This document shows positions 17,497-26,352 of a DNA stretch of 64,000 bases, in pieces; within the stretch, counting starts at the first letter, position 1, and every line of letters begins with the position of its first letter. Source of the DNA: Bacteroidota bacterium (GTDB lineage: Bacteria; Bacteroidota; Bacteroidia; Bacteroidales; Dysgonomonadaceae); contig JAEWGM010000028.1 in assembly GCA_023388315.1 (NCBI GenBank), positions 214,129 to 278,128 of the forward strand, given 5' to 3'. The translations under genes and the position numbers were made by a program. The notes below the pieces were generated by a model. That model did not search any database and was not told the DNA's origin. It saw only the letters and a program-made list of their open reading frames with translations.

Positions 17497-18650
17497 TGAA
17501 AATTTTAGTTAACGCACATCTTCACTCCCCCTATTCCTTCAGCGCGTTTCGCGATATTGACGACGCGTTAGACAGAGCCTTTGCAGAGAATGTAAAAGTA
17601 GTGGGAATTAATGACTTTTACACTGCCGAAGGGTATAAGGAATGGGCGGAGGGATGTAAAAAACGAAATTTATATCCGCTGTTCAATATCGAACTAATCA
17701 GCCTGAACGCAGCCGACCAACAAGCCGGATTGCGGGTAAACGACCCCGGAAATCCCGGTCGCACCTACATCAGCGGCAAAGGGTTGGCATATCCCTTTCG
17801 GTTGGCAGAACCGTTTGCTTCGCAATTGGCAAATGTGCGAAATGAAGCGAACAAGCAGGTAGAAGCAATGTGCGTGAAACTGAACCAAATACTGGAAAGT
17901 AAAAACATCGGCTTTTCGCTCGACATTGATTGGATAAAGAAAAATCTAACCAAAGGTTCCATACGTGAACGCCATTTGGCGAAAGCGTTGCGAATGAAAG
18001 TGTACGAAACGTGCAACGAAGATAGCGCCTGCATTAAAAAAACATTGCAGGAGCTTTTTGACGGAAAAGAATTAAAATCGGACACAAAAAACTTTGCCGG
18101 CGTGGAAAATGAAATTCGGGCAAACCTACTGAAAGCGGGTGGCGCGGCGTTCGTACCTGAGACGGCAGAAGCTTTTCTGCCTGTAGAAACGGTTTGTCAA
18201 ATCATTTTAGCAGCAGGCGGAATTCCAACCTATCCTTTTTTGGCGGACGATGCCAATGGAAACTACACCGATTTTGAGGGTGATTTGGAGCGTGTCGCTC
18301 AACAATTAACGGAGCGCGGTTTTCATTCCGTAGAATTTATTTCTACCCGAAACGATGTGAAACTATTGGAAAAATATGCTTCGTATTTGCACGAACAAGG
18401 TTTTATTGTAACGCTTGGCAGTGAGCACAATTCGCCTGCGATGGAGCCGATTGAACTCTTCGCCCGAAACAATGCGCCGTTATCGGAAAAACTATTGCAA
18501 ATAAATTACGAAGGCGCCTGCGTAATTGCCGCGCATCAGCACTTAGTGGCGCAAGGATTAACCGGCTATGTGGATGAAAACTGCAATGCCGATAGAAGTA
18601 AGCGGGAGGAGTTTGTGGAGCTGGGGGATGAGTTAATTCGAAATAAATAG
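17496..18650 (+). CDS. PHP-domain phosphoesterase-like protein
   Basis: A 384-residue protein with a PHP metal-binding domain. Visible metal-site motifs: NAHLHSPYS (His8, His10), FNIELISL (Glu) and LGSEHNSPAMEP near the C-terminus, followed by AAHQHL. PHP domains hydrolyse phosphate esters using two or three metals. It is co-directional with a bifunctional aldolase/SDR gene 97 bases downstream and with the dehydrogenase and two-domain aldolase beyond, so it may act on a sugar phosphate of the same pathway. That role is inference; no characterised homologue is recognised. Confidence 0.8.
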   Translation: MKILVNAHLHSPYSFSAFRDIDDALDRAFAENVKVVGINDFYTAEGYKEWAEGCKKRNLYPLFNIELISLNAADQQAGLRVNDPGNPGRTYISGKGLAYPFRLAEPFASQLANVRNEANKQVEAMCVKLNQILESKNIGFSLDIDWIKKNLTKGSIRERHLAKALRMKVYETCNEDSACIKKTLQELFDGKELKSDTKNFAGVENEIRANLLKAGGAAFVPETAEAFLPVETVCQIILAAGGIPTYPFLADDANGNYTDFEGDLERVAQQLTERGFHSVEFISTRNDVKLLEKYASYLHEQGFIVTLGSEHNSPAMEPIELFARNNAPLSEKLLQINYEGACVIAAHQHLVAQGLTGYVDENCNADRSKREEFVELGDELIRNK

Positions 18651-18654
18651 TTTT

Positions 18655-18745
18655 CACGCTGATAATCGCAAATTAAAACGCAGACTTTCGCAGAAAATTT
18701 GCGTTTATCTGCGAAGAAAATCTGCATAAATCTGCGAGAAATAAA
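18655..18745 (+). repeat. Iterated TCTGCG/TTTGCG spacer
   Basis: The leader before the aldolase gene is made of imperfect copies of CGCAGA, TTTGCG and ATCTGCG in both orientations, for example CGCAGACTTTCGCAGAAAAT and TTATCTGCG. It is another iterated-word spacer and could fold into several alternative hairpins. Confidence 0.45.
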
Positions 18746-18747
18746 AC

Positions 18748-20709
18748 ATGGAAAAGATTAAACAACTAATAGAAATATCGCAATTCTACGGCAACGACAC
18801 CCGTTTCGTTATCGCCGGAGGTGGAAATACATCTTATAAAAACGCCGAAAAAATTTGGGTAAAAGCAAGCGGCTCCTCACTCGCTACAATTACCGAAGAC
18901 GGTTTCGCCATCCTCGATCGCGCAAAGCTCAACCCAATGTCCGAAAAAACGTACGGCGCCAATTCCGCTGAACGCGAAGAGCAGGTGAAAAACGATTTAG
19001 CCGCCGCGACCATTACCAAAGGGCGCCGCCCATCGGTAGAAACATCCATGCACAATGCCATCGGTTACGCCTTTGTTGTGCATCTTCACCCCACACTGGT
19101 AAACGGTTTAATGTGCGCGCAAAACGCTGAGAGCGAGTTGAAGCGTCTTTTCGGCGAAAAGATATTGTACGTAGAATATACCGATCCCGGTTACGTGCTT
19201 TTTAAAAAAGTGGACGATAAAATTAAGGAATATCGAGCAAAGTTCAACGAAGAACCAAACGTTATTTGGTTGCAAAACCACGGAATTTTTGTGGCGGCAA
19301 ACACAACGGAAGAAATAAAAAAAATATACGACAACATCTTCTCCACCTTAGAAAAAGCGATAAAAAAAACCATTCCGCAAGGCGACAGAGAAACCTGCCG
19401 TTGCACGGAAGAGGTTTTGCCCGCCATCCGAATGATGGTGTCGGCGCAAGGAGGTAAAACGTTGAAGGTTCGAAAGAACGAACTGATCAAATATTTCTAC
19501 GACAGCCCGGAAAATCAAGCAGCCATCGCGAAACCATTCACTCCCGATGCCATTGTCTATTGCAAATCAAACTATCTGTTTTTCAACAACAATGTGCCCG
19601 AGCAAATTATTGCTGACGTAAAAAAAAGCATCCCCGATTTTGTGAAAAAATTCGGATACCTTCCCAAAGTTTTGCTGATAAAGGGTATTGGGTTGGTGGC
19701 AGTTGGTGACAATGCCAAACAATGCGATATCATTCTAGATGTTTTTGAAGATGCCATGAAAACGGCCTATTTGTCGCAATCGTTTGGCGGCGCGCATCCG
19801 ATGACGCAAGCGCAGATTGATTTCATCGATAACTGGGAAGTGGAAAATTACCGTCGCAGCGTGGCGGCGGGAGCATCAAAAGGGCGTGCCGAAAATAAAA
19901 TCATTGTGGTTACAGGCGCCGCGCAAGGCTTTGGCGAAGGAATTGCCGAAGGGTTGCTTCACGAAGGCGCCAACATTGTGGTGGCCGATTTAAATGAAGA
20001 AGCAGGCAAAGCCACCACCGAAAGGTTCAATAAGTTGACGCAAAGCAACCGCGCGGTTTTCGTAAAAACCAACGTGGCTGATATTTCGAGTTTAGAGAAT
20101 TTAATTCACGAAACGGTTTGTCATTTCGGCGGAATCGATTGCTTTATCAGCAACGCGGGCGTTTTACGCGCCGGCGGATTGGACGATATGACACCCGAAA
20201 ACTTCGATTTTGTAACCAAAATTAATTACAATGCCTATTTTTATTGCACGAAAGTGGTTTCAAAAATAATGAAACTGCAAACTAAATACGCTTCGGACGA
20301 TTATTTTGCCGATATCATACAAATAAATTCCAAATCGGGCTTGCGTGGCAGCAAAGCCAATTTCGCCTACGCCGGCGGCAAATTTGGCGGTATCGGACTT
20401 ACGCAGTCGTTCGCGTTGGAGCTAGCGCCGTATCGGATTAAAGTGAATTCCGTTTGTCCGGGCAACTATTACGAAGGCCCGCTGTGGAGCGACCCCGAAA
20501 ACGGGCTGTTCGTTCAGTACCTCAATGCGGGGAAGGTGCCCGGCGCCAAAACCATTGATGATGTGAAAGCGTTTTACTTGGCACAAGTTCCTATGCGCAA
20601 AGGATGTACACCCGAAGACGTGGTAAAAGGCGTTTTGTATCTGATGGAGCAATGCGGCGAAACCGGACAAGCGCTGCCGATTACGGGTGGGCAGGTGATG
20701 CTTTCGTAG
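18748..20709 (+). CDS. Bifunctional class II aldolase / short-chain dehydrogenase
   Basis: A 653-residue fusion. The N-terminal half is a class II aldolase: zinc ligands HLHP (about 112-115) and QNHG (about 176), with AGGGNTSYKN near the start. The C-terminal half is an SDR with VVTGAAQGFGEGIAEG (NAD binding, about 388), NAGVLRAGG, NSKSG and the catalytic YAGGK. This is the architecture of rhamnulose-1-phosphate aldolase/lactaldehyde dehydrogenase fusions, which split a deoxyketose 1-phosphate into DHAP and lactaldehyde and oxidise the latter to lactate. The rha operon at 5-8.9 kb lacks an aldolase, which this gene could supply. Other deoxysugar phosphates remain possible. Confidence 0.88.
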   Translation: MEKIKQLIEISQFYGNDTRFVIAGGGNTSYKNAEKIWVKASGSSLATITEDGFAILDRAKLNPMSEKTYGANSAEREEQVKNDLAAATITKGRRPSVETSMHNAIGYAFVVHLHPTLVNGLMCAQNAESELKRLFGEKILYVEYTDPGYVLFKKVDDKIKEYRAKFNEEPNVIWLQNHGIFVAANTTEEIKKIYDNIFSTLEKAIKKTIPQGDRETCRCTEEVLPAIRMMVSAQGGKTLKVRKNELIKYFYDSPENQAAIAKPFTPDAIVYCKSNYLFFNNNVPEQIIADVKKSIPDFVKKFGYLPKVLLIKGIGLVAVGDNAKQCDIILDVFEDAMKTAYLSQSFGGAHPMTQAQIDFIDNWEVENYRRSVAAGASKGRAENKIIVVTGAAQGFGEGIAEGLLHEGANIVVADLNEEAGKATTERFNKLTQSNRAVFVKTNVADISSLENLIHETVCHFGGIDCFISNAGVLRAGGLDDMTPENFDFVTKINYNAYFYCTKVVSKIMKLQTKYASDDYFADIIQINSKSGLRGSKANFAYAGGKFGGIGLTQSFALELAPYRIKVNSVCPGNYYEGPLWSDPENGLFVQYLNAGKVPGAKTIDDVKAFYLAQVPMRKGCTPEDVVKGVLYLMEQCGETGQALPITGGQVMLS

Positions 20710-20716
20710 ATGCAAA

Positions 20717-21904
20717 ATGAAAGATAAAATTATGAAATTTAGTGAATTAAGTGAAAATATCCGACAAGTATCCGATACTTTGCGACAAAACGCTGTATCG
20801 GCGGTAAATGCACATCTGACAGTTAGAAATTGGTTGATTGGGTTTTACATCGTAGAGTTTGAGCAGAATGGTGACGATAGGGCTAAATACGGCGCCAAAC
20901 TACTACAAAACCTTGCTGACACACTTGCTGAAGACGGTTTGTCATATCGCAACCTAAAACTTTTTCGACAATTTTATCAGGCTTATCCACAGATAAGTGT
21001 TTATATTCCTTTTTTCTTTGAAAAATTTTTTGGAGAAATAAGGGATAAATCGCGTAATAAATTTCAATTATCAGACAGAGAGGGTGTTGTAATTAGGCAA
21101 TCACTGACTGCCCAATTGAAACTATTTGAAAAAAATATTGAATTAAACAGGCAGACACTGTCTGCCCAATTCGAATTACCGCAGGTTGTTCAATTAGTTC
21201 ACTCTCTTTCATTTTCACATTTCAGTTTGTTGTTACCTATTGATAATGAAACAAAGCGTCGTTTCTATGAAATCGAATGCGTCAAGGGAGCGTGGAGTGT
21301 TCGTGAACTTAAACGTCAGATTGATACTCTCTATTTTGAACGGAGTGGTATGAGTAGAAAGCCCGAATTGTTGAGCCAAACCATTCACGAAAATAGAACT
21401 TCGGACAAAATTCTAGATATTATTAAATCGCCCTTTACGTTTGAGTTTCTTGGATTGAAAGCCAAAGACGTTGTGTATGAAACGGATTTAGAAAAAGCGC
21501 TTATTGAGCATTTAGAGGAGTTTTTGATGGAACTCGGAAACGGATTTTGTTTTGAAGCTCGTCAAAAACGGATGATCATTGGTGGTGAGTATTATTTCTG
21601 CGATTTGGTTTTTTACCACCGAATATTAAAATGTCACGTTTTGGTTGAGCTCAAAGTAGACAGTTTTTCGCACGAACATATCGGGCAGCTCAAAACGTAT
21701 GTGAACTATTATCGCAAAGAAGTCATGCGGAAAGACGATAATCCGCCGGTTGGTATATTGTTGGTAACAAATAAAAACGACGCTTTGGTTGAATATGCGA
21801 CCGCCGATATTGACCACGAATTATTTGTGTCGAAATATTTAGTTGAATTGCCCGACAAAAAGCAACTTATACAGTTTATTAATGAAGAATATGCAAAAAT
21901 ATGA
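20717..21904 (+). CDS. DUF1016 (YhcG-type) PDDEXK nuclease-family protein
   Basis: A 395-residue protein. The N-terminal DUF1016 domain (VNAHLTVRNWLIGFYIVEFE, then LSYRNLKLFRQFYQAYPQ) is followed by WSVRELKRQIDTLYFERSG and a C-terminal PDDEXK-like core with CDLVFYHRILKCHVLVELKV (Asp then Glu-x-Lys). Family members are linked to mobile DNA and restriction-like loci. It is an odd fit here: between two sugar-metabolism genes, AT-rich, starting 7 bases after the aldolase stop and overlapping the next gene by ATGA (21901-21904). An internal 23-base near-repeat (21095-21117 and 21149-21171, three mismatches) gives two copies of an RQ(S/T)L(T/S)AQ motif. An alternative start is the ATG at 20732. Confidence 0.88.
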   Translation: MKDKIMKFSELSENIRQVSDTLRQNAVSAVNAHLTVRNWLIGFYIVEFEQNGDDRAKYGAKLLQNLADTLAEDGLSYRNLKLFRQFYQAYPQISVYIPFFFEKFFGEIRDKSRNKFQLSDREGVVIRQSLTAQLKLFEKNIELNRQTLSAQFELPQVVQLVHSLSFSHFSLLLPIDNETKRRFYEIECVKGAWSVRELKRQIDTLYFERSGMSRKPELLSQTIHENRTSDKILDIIKSPFTFEFLGLKAKDVVYETDLEKALIEHLEEFLMELGNGFCFEARQKRMIIGGEYYFCDLVFYHRILKCHVLVELKVDSFSHEHIGQLKTYVNYYRKEVMRKDDNPPVGILLVTNKNDALVEYATADIDHELFVSKYLVELPDKKQLIQFINEEYAKI

Positions 21905-23172
21905 AAACAAAAGCAGTTCGCCTCTACGGCAAAAAAGACCTTCGCTTAGAAGAGTTTGAGTTACCCAAAATTAAGGACAATGAAATATTGGCCAAAGTGG
22001 TTTCCGATTCGCTGTGTATGTCATCCTATAAAGCATCGTCGCAAGGAGCCGATCATAAACGGATACCCGACGATGTGGCTGAAAATCCGATAATTATCGG
22101 ACACGAATTTGCGGGCGAACTCTTGGAAGTTGGTAGCAAGTGGGCACACAAATTTAAAGCGGGCGATAAGTTTTCCATTCAACCCGCTTTGTATTACGAA
22201 AACGGGCCGGTAGGAATTCTGAGCGCGCCGGGTTACAGCTATAAATATATTGGCGGAGACGCTACGTATGTGATCATCCCCAATGAAGTAATGGAGATGG
22301 ATTGCCTGCTTCCTTATCACGGCGAAGGATATTATCCCGCGTCGCTGGCCGAGCCGCTCTCGTGCGTTATCGGCGCTATGCACGCCAACTATCACACCAC
22401 GCCGGGAAGCTACAAGCATAAAATGGAAATTGTGGATGGCGGGAAAATGGCGATTCTTGCCGGCGTGGGCCCGATGGGGCTGGCCGCGATTAATTTTGTG
22501 TTGCATCGCGAAGATATAAAACCATCGTTGTTGGTGGTGACGGATATTGACCAAACTCGTCTCGATCGCGCCGCGTCCATTTACACCGTGGAATTCGCGG
22601 CTTCACGCGGTATCGATTTGCGCTACATTAACACCGGAAAAATGGAGAATCCTGTGGAAGAATTAAAAGCCCTCACCGGCGGAACAGGATATAACGATGT
22701 GTTTGTATTCGCGCCTGTGCGTGCTGTTGTGGAACAAGGCGATGCCATTCTCGGATTCGATGGCTGCCTCAACTTTTTTGCCGGGCCCGATAATCCCGAT
22801 TTCAGCGCCAGTCTTAACTTCTACAACGTGCATTATGCTTACACGCATATTGTGGGAACAAGTGGCGGAAACACAGATGACATAAAAGAAGCGCTCGACA
22901 TTATGAGCAAAGGCCTGGACCCCGCCGGATTGGTAACGCATATTGGTGGGTTAAACGCGGTGGCTGACGCAACCAATAATCTGCCGAATATTCCCGGTGG
23001 CAAAAAGTTGATATACACTCATTTGGAGATGCCGCTTACCGCCATTTCCGATTTTGCCGAATTAGGTGAAACCGATGATTTTTTCAAAGAACTGGCCGAA
23101 ATTTGTGACCGCCACAATGGGTTGTGGAGCGTGGAAGCGGAGACGTATTTGTTGAAAGAAAAAGGATTGTAA
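21901..23172 (+). CDS. Zinc-dependent medium-chain dehydrogenase (SorE-like)
   Basis: A 423-residue alcohol dehydrogenase of the medium-chain family. Visible are the catalytic-zinc region (SDSLCMSSYK, IIGHEFAGELLEVGSKW), the site AEPLSCVIGAMHANY and the nucleotide-binding motif ILAGVGPMGLAAINF. Length and features resemble L-sorbose-1-phosphate reductases. It would oxidise or reduce a sugar (phosphate) alcohol. It sits between the bifunctional aldolase and the two-domain aldolase and belongs to the same likely pathway. Start overlaps the nuclease stop by four bases. Substrate is not known. Confidence 0.85.
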   Translation: MKTKAVRLYGKKDLRLEEFELPKIKDNEILAKVVSDSLCMSSYKASSQGADHKRIPDDVAENPIIIGHEFAGELLEVGSKWAHKFKAGDKFSIQPALYYENGPVGILSAPGYSYKYIGGDATYVIIPNEVMEMDCLLPYHGEGYYPASLAEPLSCVIGAMHANYHTTPGSYKHKMEIVDGGKMAILAGVGPMGLAAINFVLHREDIKPSLLVVTDIDQTRLDRAASIYTVEFAASRGIDLRYINTGKMENPVEELKALTGGTGYNDVFVFAPVRAVVEQGDAILGFDGCLNFFAGPDNPDFSASLNFYNVHYAYTHIVGTSGGNTDDIKEALDIMSKGLDPAGLVTHIGGLNAVADATNNLPNIPGGKKLIYTHLEMPLTAISDFAELGETDDFFKELAEICDRHNGLWSVEAETYLLKEKGL

Positions 23173-23175
23173 ATA

Positions 23176-23216
23176 AATAATTTACGATTTTTGATTTACG
23201 ATTTACGATTGAATTT
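23176..23216 (+). repeat. TTTACGATT repeat spacer
   Basis: Three imperfect tandem copies (ATTTACGATTTTTG, ATTTACG, ATTTACGATTG) follow the dehydrogenase stop. After it, 23262-23296 holds a second iterated stretch (TTGTGCC, TTTGTGCC, TTCGTGGCC). The same TTTACGATT word is used at 12010 and 15477. Confidence 0.6.
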
Positions 23217-23299
23217 GCCGAAAAATTCAAAACAGCCTGTTATAACTTTAACTCAAAAAACATAAATGCCACGTTGTGCCTTTGTGCCTTCGTGGCCAG

Positions 23300-24604
23300 A
23301 TGAATATGAAACAATTAGACACTCAATTAATGCATCCGGTGGAGCAAATTAACATCATCATCCGCCGGATTTATCAAAGCGGGATGACCACTACATCGGG
23401 AGGAAACATCTCTATCAAAGATACGAACGGCGATATTTGGATTACGCCATCGGGCGTTGACAAAGGCAATTTAACCACCCGCGATATTATGTGCGTGAAA
23501 AACGATGGCAAAATTATCGGGCCGCACAAACCGTCGTCCGAATATCCGTTTCACCGGGCAATTTACGAAGCGCGCCCCGAACTTACGGCCATCATTCACG
23601 CGCATCCGCCGGCATTGGTGGCTTTCAGCATCGCGCGAAAAGTGCCCGATACAAAGATTGTTCCGCAAGCGCACAATATTTGCGGCGATATCGGTTTCGC
23701 GCCTTACGGAACACCCGGCAGCGAAGACCTTGGTGAAAAAATCGCCAATGAGTTTCGCAACAAAAAACACAAAGCGGTGATTATGGAAAATCACGGTGTG
23801 GTGCTTGGCGGAACCGATATGATGGATGCCTATCAACGGTTTGAAACGTTGGAGTTCTGTTGTCGCACCATTGTAAACGCGGGAAAACTTGGAAAGGTGA
23901 ATTATCTTACCGACAGTCAGATAGCAAGTTACGTAAATCACATTCCCAAAAATATTTCACATTATATGGATGTGGATTATCCGTCGGATGAGCGCGCGCT
24001 GCGTACCGAAATGGTCAACATCATTCGTCGCGCGTGCGACCAGGGATTGATGATTTCTACCTACGGAACGGTGTCGGTGAGGTGGCGCGATAATGATTTT
24101 TTAATCACACCCAGCAATGTAGCGCGATGGGATATCACCCCTTCCGATATTGTGCAGATTAAAAGTGGAATGGCCGAAGCGGGAAAAACGCCCAGCCGCT
24201 CCGTGGCGTTGCACCAGCGAATTTATCAACTGAATCCGCACATTCACTCCATTATTTGTACGCAACCGGTGAACCTGATGGCGCATGCGGTGAGTGGAAC
24301 AAAGTTTGATGTGCGCACCATTCCCGAAAGTTGGATTTTTTTGCAAGATGTTCCCTCCATCCCTTTCGGGTTGATTTACAATGAGATTGACAACGTGGCG
24401 AAAATGTTTAACCAACATCGGGTCATTATGGTAGAAAACGACAGCGTTTTTGTCACCGGCGACAAATTGCTCAACACGTTTGATTATTTGGAAGTGGCCG
24501 AGTTTTCTGCCAATTCGCTTGTAATGGCGTCCGCCATTGGCCCGTTGAAACCAATTGGAGATAAGGAGATTGAAGAACTTCGCGTGGCTTTCAACGTGAA
24601 ATAA
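23300..24604 (+). CDS. Two-domain class II aldolase/adducin protein
   Basis: A 434-residue protein made of two tandem class II aldolase domains. Domain 1 (about 5-205) has TTTSGGNISI, WITPSGVDKGNLT, the zinc pair HAHPP and MENHGVVLGG. Domain 2 (about 220-430) has the same scaffold (ISTYGTVSVRW, LITPSNVARWDIT) but the zinc positions read CTQPV and VENDS, so it cannot bind zinc in the same way and is probably structural or regulatory. The start is the ATG at 23300 (or 23306); a GTG at 23276 lies in low-complexity sequence. Likely a DHAP-type aldolase of the neighbouring sugar pathway; substrate unknown. Confidence 0.85.
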   Translation: MNMKQLDTQLMHPVEQINIIIRRIYQSGMTTTSGGNISIKDTNGDIWITPSGVDKGNLTTRDIMCVKNDGKIIGPHKPSSEYPFHRAIYEARPELTAIIHAHPPALVAFSIARKVPDTKIVPQAHNICGDIGFAPYGTPGSEDLGEKIANEFRNKKHKAVIMENHGVVLGGTDMMDAYQRFETLEFCCRTIVNAGKLGKVNYLTDSQIASYVNHIPKNISHYMDVDYPSDERALRTEMVNIIRRACDQGLMISTYGTVSVRWRDNDFLITPSNVARWDITPSDIVQIKSGMAEAGKTPSRSVALHQRIYQLNPHIHSIICTQPVNLMAHAVSGTKFDVRTIPESWIFLQDVPSIPFGLIYNEIDNVAKMFNQHRVIMVENDSVFVTGDKLLNTFDYLEVAEFSANSLVMASAIGPLKPIGDKEIEELRVAFNVK

Positions 24605-24617
24605 GGTGCTGAAAGTT

Positions 24618-25547
24618 TCAATTGGCAGTTGATGGAAAACGTTTTCCCTGCCACGTGTCTCTTTCTTTGAATCGCTTCACAATTTTCTCTGTCATAATGT
24701 AGTTTTTTACGCCCCAATCGGGTGCGATAAGCAATGAAGGTGGCGATTGAGAAACGAAGCGCTCAATATAGAAATCCGGATTTAGGCGTTCGGCAAAATC
24801 CACACACAAGTTCACGTACTCGTCTAATTCATACAAGTAAAACGATTCCGGAAGCAACTTATATTCCCTTGCCATAGCCGTTCCCTTAATAATTTGCAGT
24901 TGGTGCAACTTAATGGTTGTGAGCGGCAATTTCGAAATTTTTTGGGCGTGATTCAAAATATCATCGTCTGTTTCGCCCGGCAAGCCCAAAATAAGGTGTG
25001 CGCCTACGGGAATTCCCCGTTCGGCGGTTCTGACAATGGCTTCCACCGATTCCTCCCACGTGTGTTGACGGTTTATCCGTTCCAGCGTTTTGTTGAGCGT
25101 GCTCTCCACGCCATACTCAATTAAAACGAACGTTTTTTTGTTCAGTTCCGCGAAATAATCCAACAACTCATCGGGCATACAATCGGGGCGCGTGCCGATG
25201 ATTATTCCCACCACGTTGGGGTAGGAGAGCGCCTCGTCGTAAAGCGCAATTAATCGCTCCATTTCGTCGTATGTATTGGTGTAGGACTGGAAATACGCCA
25301 AATATTTCATTTCGGGATATTTGTGCGAAAAAAACGCGATGCCGTCTGCCAACTGTTCCGAAACGGTTTTTGTGGGCTTTCCATAACCCGGGCTAAAACT
25401 TTGGTTATTGCAATAGGTGCAGCCGCCGCGGCCTTTTGTGCCATCGCGGTTGGGGCACGTGAAACCGGCGTTAATGGATATTTTTTGCACTTTGTAAGGA
25501 AAATGCTGTGATAGGAATTCTGAGAAATCGCGATATGGTTTTTGCAT
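24618..25547 (-). CDS. Radical SAM protein (TIGR01212/YhcC family)
   Basis: A 309-residue radical SAM enzyme with the family N-terminus KPYRDFSEFLSQHF, the iron-sulfur cysteines in CPNRDGTKGRGGCTYC, and the SAM-domain motifs VVGIIIGTRPDCMPDE, EYGVESTLNKTLERINRQHT and HLILGLPGETDDDIL. Its biological reaction is not established. Start chosen at the ATG at 25547 (MQKPYRDF); the upstream in-frame extension is repeat sequence. The stop is only 13 bases from the convergent two-domain aldolase stop, with no clear terminator between them. Confidence 0.9.
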   Translation of the reverse strand: MQKPYRDFSEFLSQHFPYKVQKISINAGFTCPNRDGTKGRGGCTYCNNQSFSPGYGKPTKTVSEQLADGIAFFSHKYPEMKYLAYFQSYTNTYDEMERLIALYDEALSYPNVVGIIIGTRPDCMPDELLDYFAELNKKTFVLIEYGVESTLNKTLERINRQHTWEESVEAIVRTAERGIPVGAHLILGLPGETDDDILNHAQKISKLPLTTIKLHQLQIIKGTAMAREYKLLPESFYLYELDEYVNLCVDFAERLNPDFYIERFVSQSPPSLLIAPDWGVKNYIMTEKIVKRFKERDTWQGKRFPSTAN

Positions 25548-25626
25548 ATTTTGTTTTTTGTAACACAGAGGACGCAAAGTATTGTTACACAGAGTTGCGC
25601 GGAGAAGAAGTTTTTTATCGAACCCG

Positions 25627-25692
25627 TCAGGCCGATTGCCGGCCTGATGAGTGATACAAAGTACTTCTTTGGGTAGCGATTTGGAAATCGCT
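25627..25692. repeat. Palindrome cluster A
   Basis: Two perfect palindromes lie close together: an 8-bp stem at 25627-25647 (TCAGGCCG and CGGCCTGA, five-base centre) and an 8-bp stem at 25675-25692 (AGCGATTT and AAATCGCT, centre GG). They lie in the 232-base gap between the radical SAM gene and the membrane-protein gene, which also holds words typical of iterated spacers. Similar clusters occur at 35045, 49314 and 62659. Confidence 0.55.
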
Positions 25693-25710
25693 TGTCCCGA
25701 GAAACAAAAG

Positions 25711-25754
25711 TAATAAAAAAAGCATCAACTGATTCAAAATCGACTGATGCTTTT
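25711..25754 (-). terminator. Terminator of the sigma factor/membrane protein operon
   Basis: Arms AAAAGCATCA (25718-25727) and TGATGCTTTT (25745-25754) form a 10-bp stem; on the minus strand it is followed by a run of T (complement of 25715-25721). It lies just after the stop of the minus-strand gene ending at 25780. Confidence 0.75.
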
Positions 25755-25779
25755 GAGTAATTAAAAATAAGAGAGAATA

Positions 25780-26352
25780 TTATTCTTTTTCAAACTCTTT
25801 AAGGTCGGAAATGCTTTGTTTGAGTTGGTTTAACTTTCGGAAGTAGTTAAAGTTTAACCATCCACCAATAATGAATATTATTACTATAATAAAAATGGTT
25901 GATTCTAATGTATTAAATTTAATCAGTTTATCCCATATTTGTAATATTCCCCAAATTGCGATAATAATTGCTACAATAAACTGAGTCAAAGAGTTTAAAT
26001 GTCTTTGTTTGCTGAATTTTAGTACTGACTTTTCGTTAGATATTACATCAATTTTATTTTTTTTCGTTCTATCGAATAGTAAAGTGAGATAAGTATCCCA
26101 TATAAAATAGAATATCAGAACTGTCATCATAAAGTAAAAATAATTCCAATCCAAAGGAGTGTGTCTTGATTGCATTATCCATGCAAATGGAATTGTTATA
26201 ATGAAGAGTGTTACACCAAACCAGTTATAATTTGATATAAAATCTATTTTCTGTGTTACCGCATTCTCCATCAACTTTTTATTGATAATTTGCTGTTCAT
26301 CCAATTTTTTATGTAGAATATCCCATTGTTGCTTTAGTTGTTCGAGTTCCAT
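25780..26352 (-). CDS. Membrane protein of unknown function downstream of an ECF sigma factor
   Basis: A 190-residue protein, with the start taken at the ATG at 26352 (MELEQLKQQW). It has an N-terminal coiled-coil-like helix (about 1-40), then four hydrophobic segments arranged in two pairs (about 47-65, 72-95, 130-150, 158-175), and a charged C-terminal helix. No family is recognised. It follows the ECF sigma gene by about 100 bases on the same strand, the position often held by an anti-sigma factor or another sigma-associated membrane protein in Bacteroidota; that role is inference. AT-rich. Confidence 0.7.
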   Translation of the reverse strand: MELEQLKQQWDILHKKLDEQQIINKKLMENAVTQKIDFISNYNWFGVTLFIITIPFAWIMQSRHTPLDWNYFYFMMTVLIFYFIWDTYLTLLFDRTKKNKIDVISNEKSVLKFSKQRHLNSLTQFIVAIIIAIWGILQIWDKLIKFNTLESTIFIIVIIFIIGGWLNFNYFRKLNQLKQSISDLKEFEKE

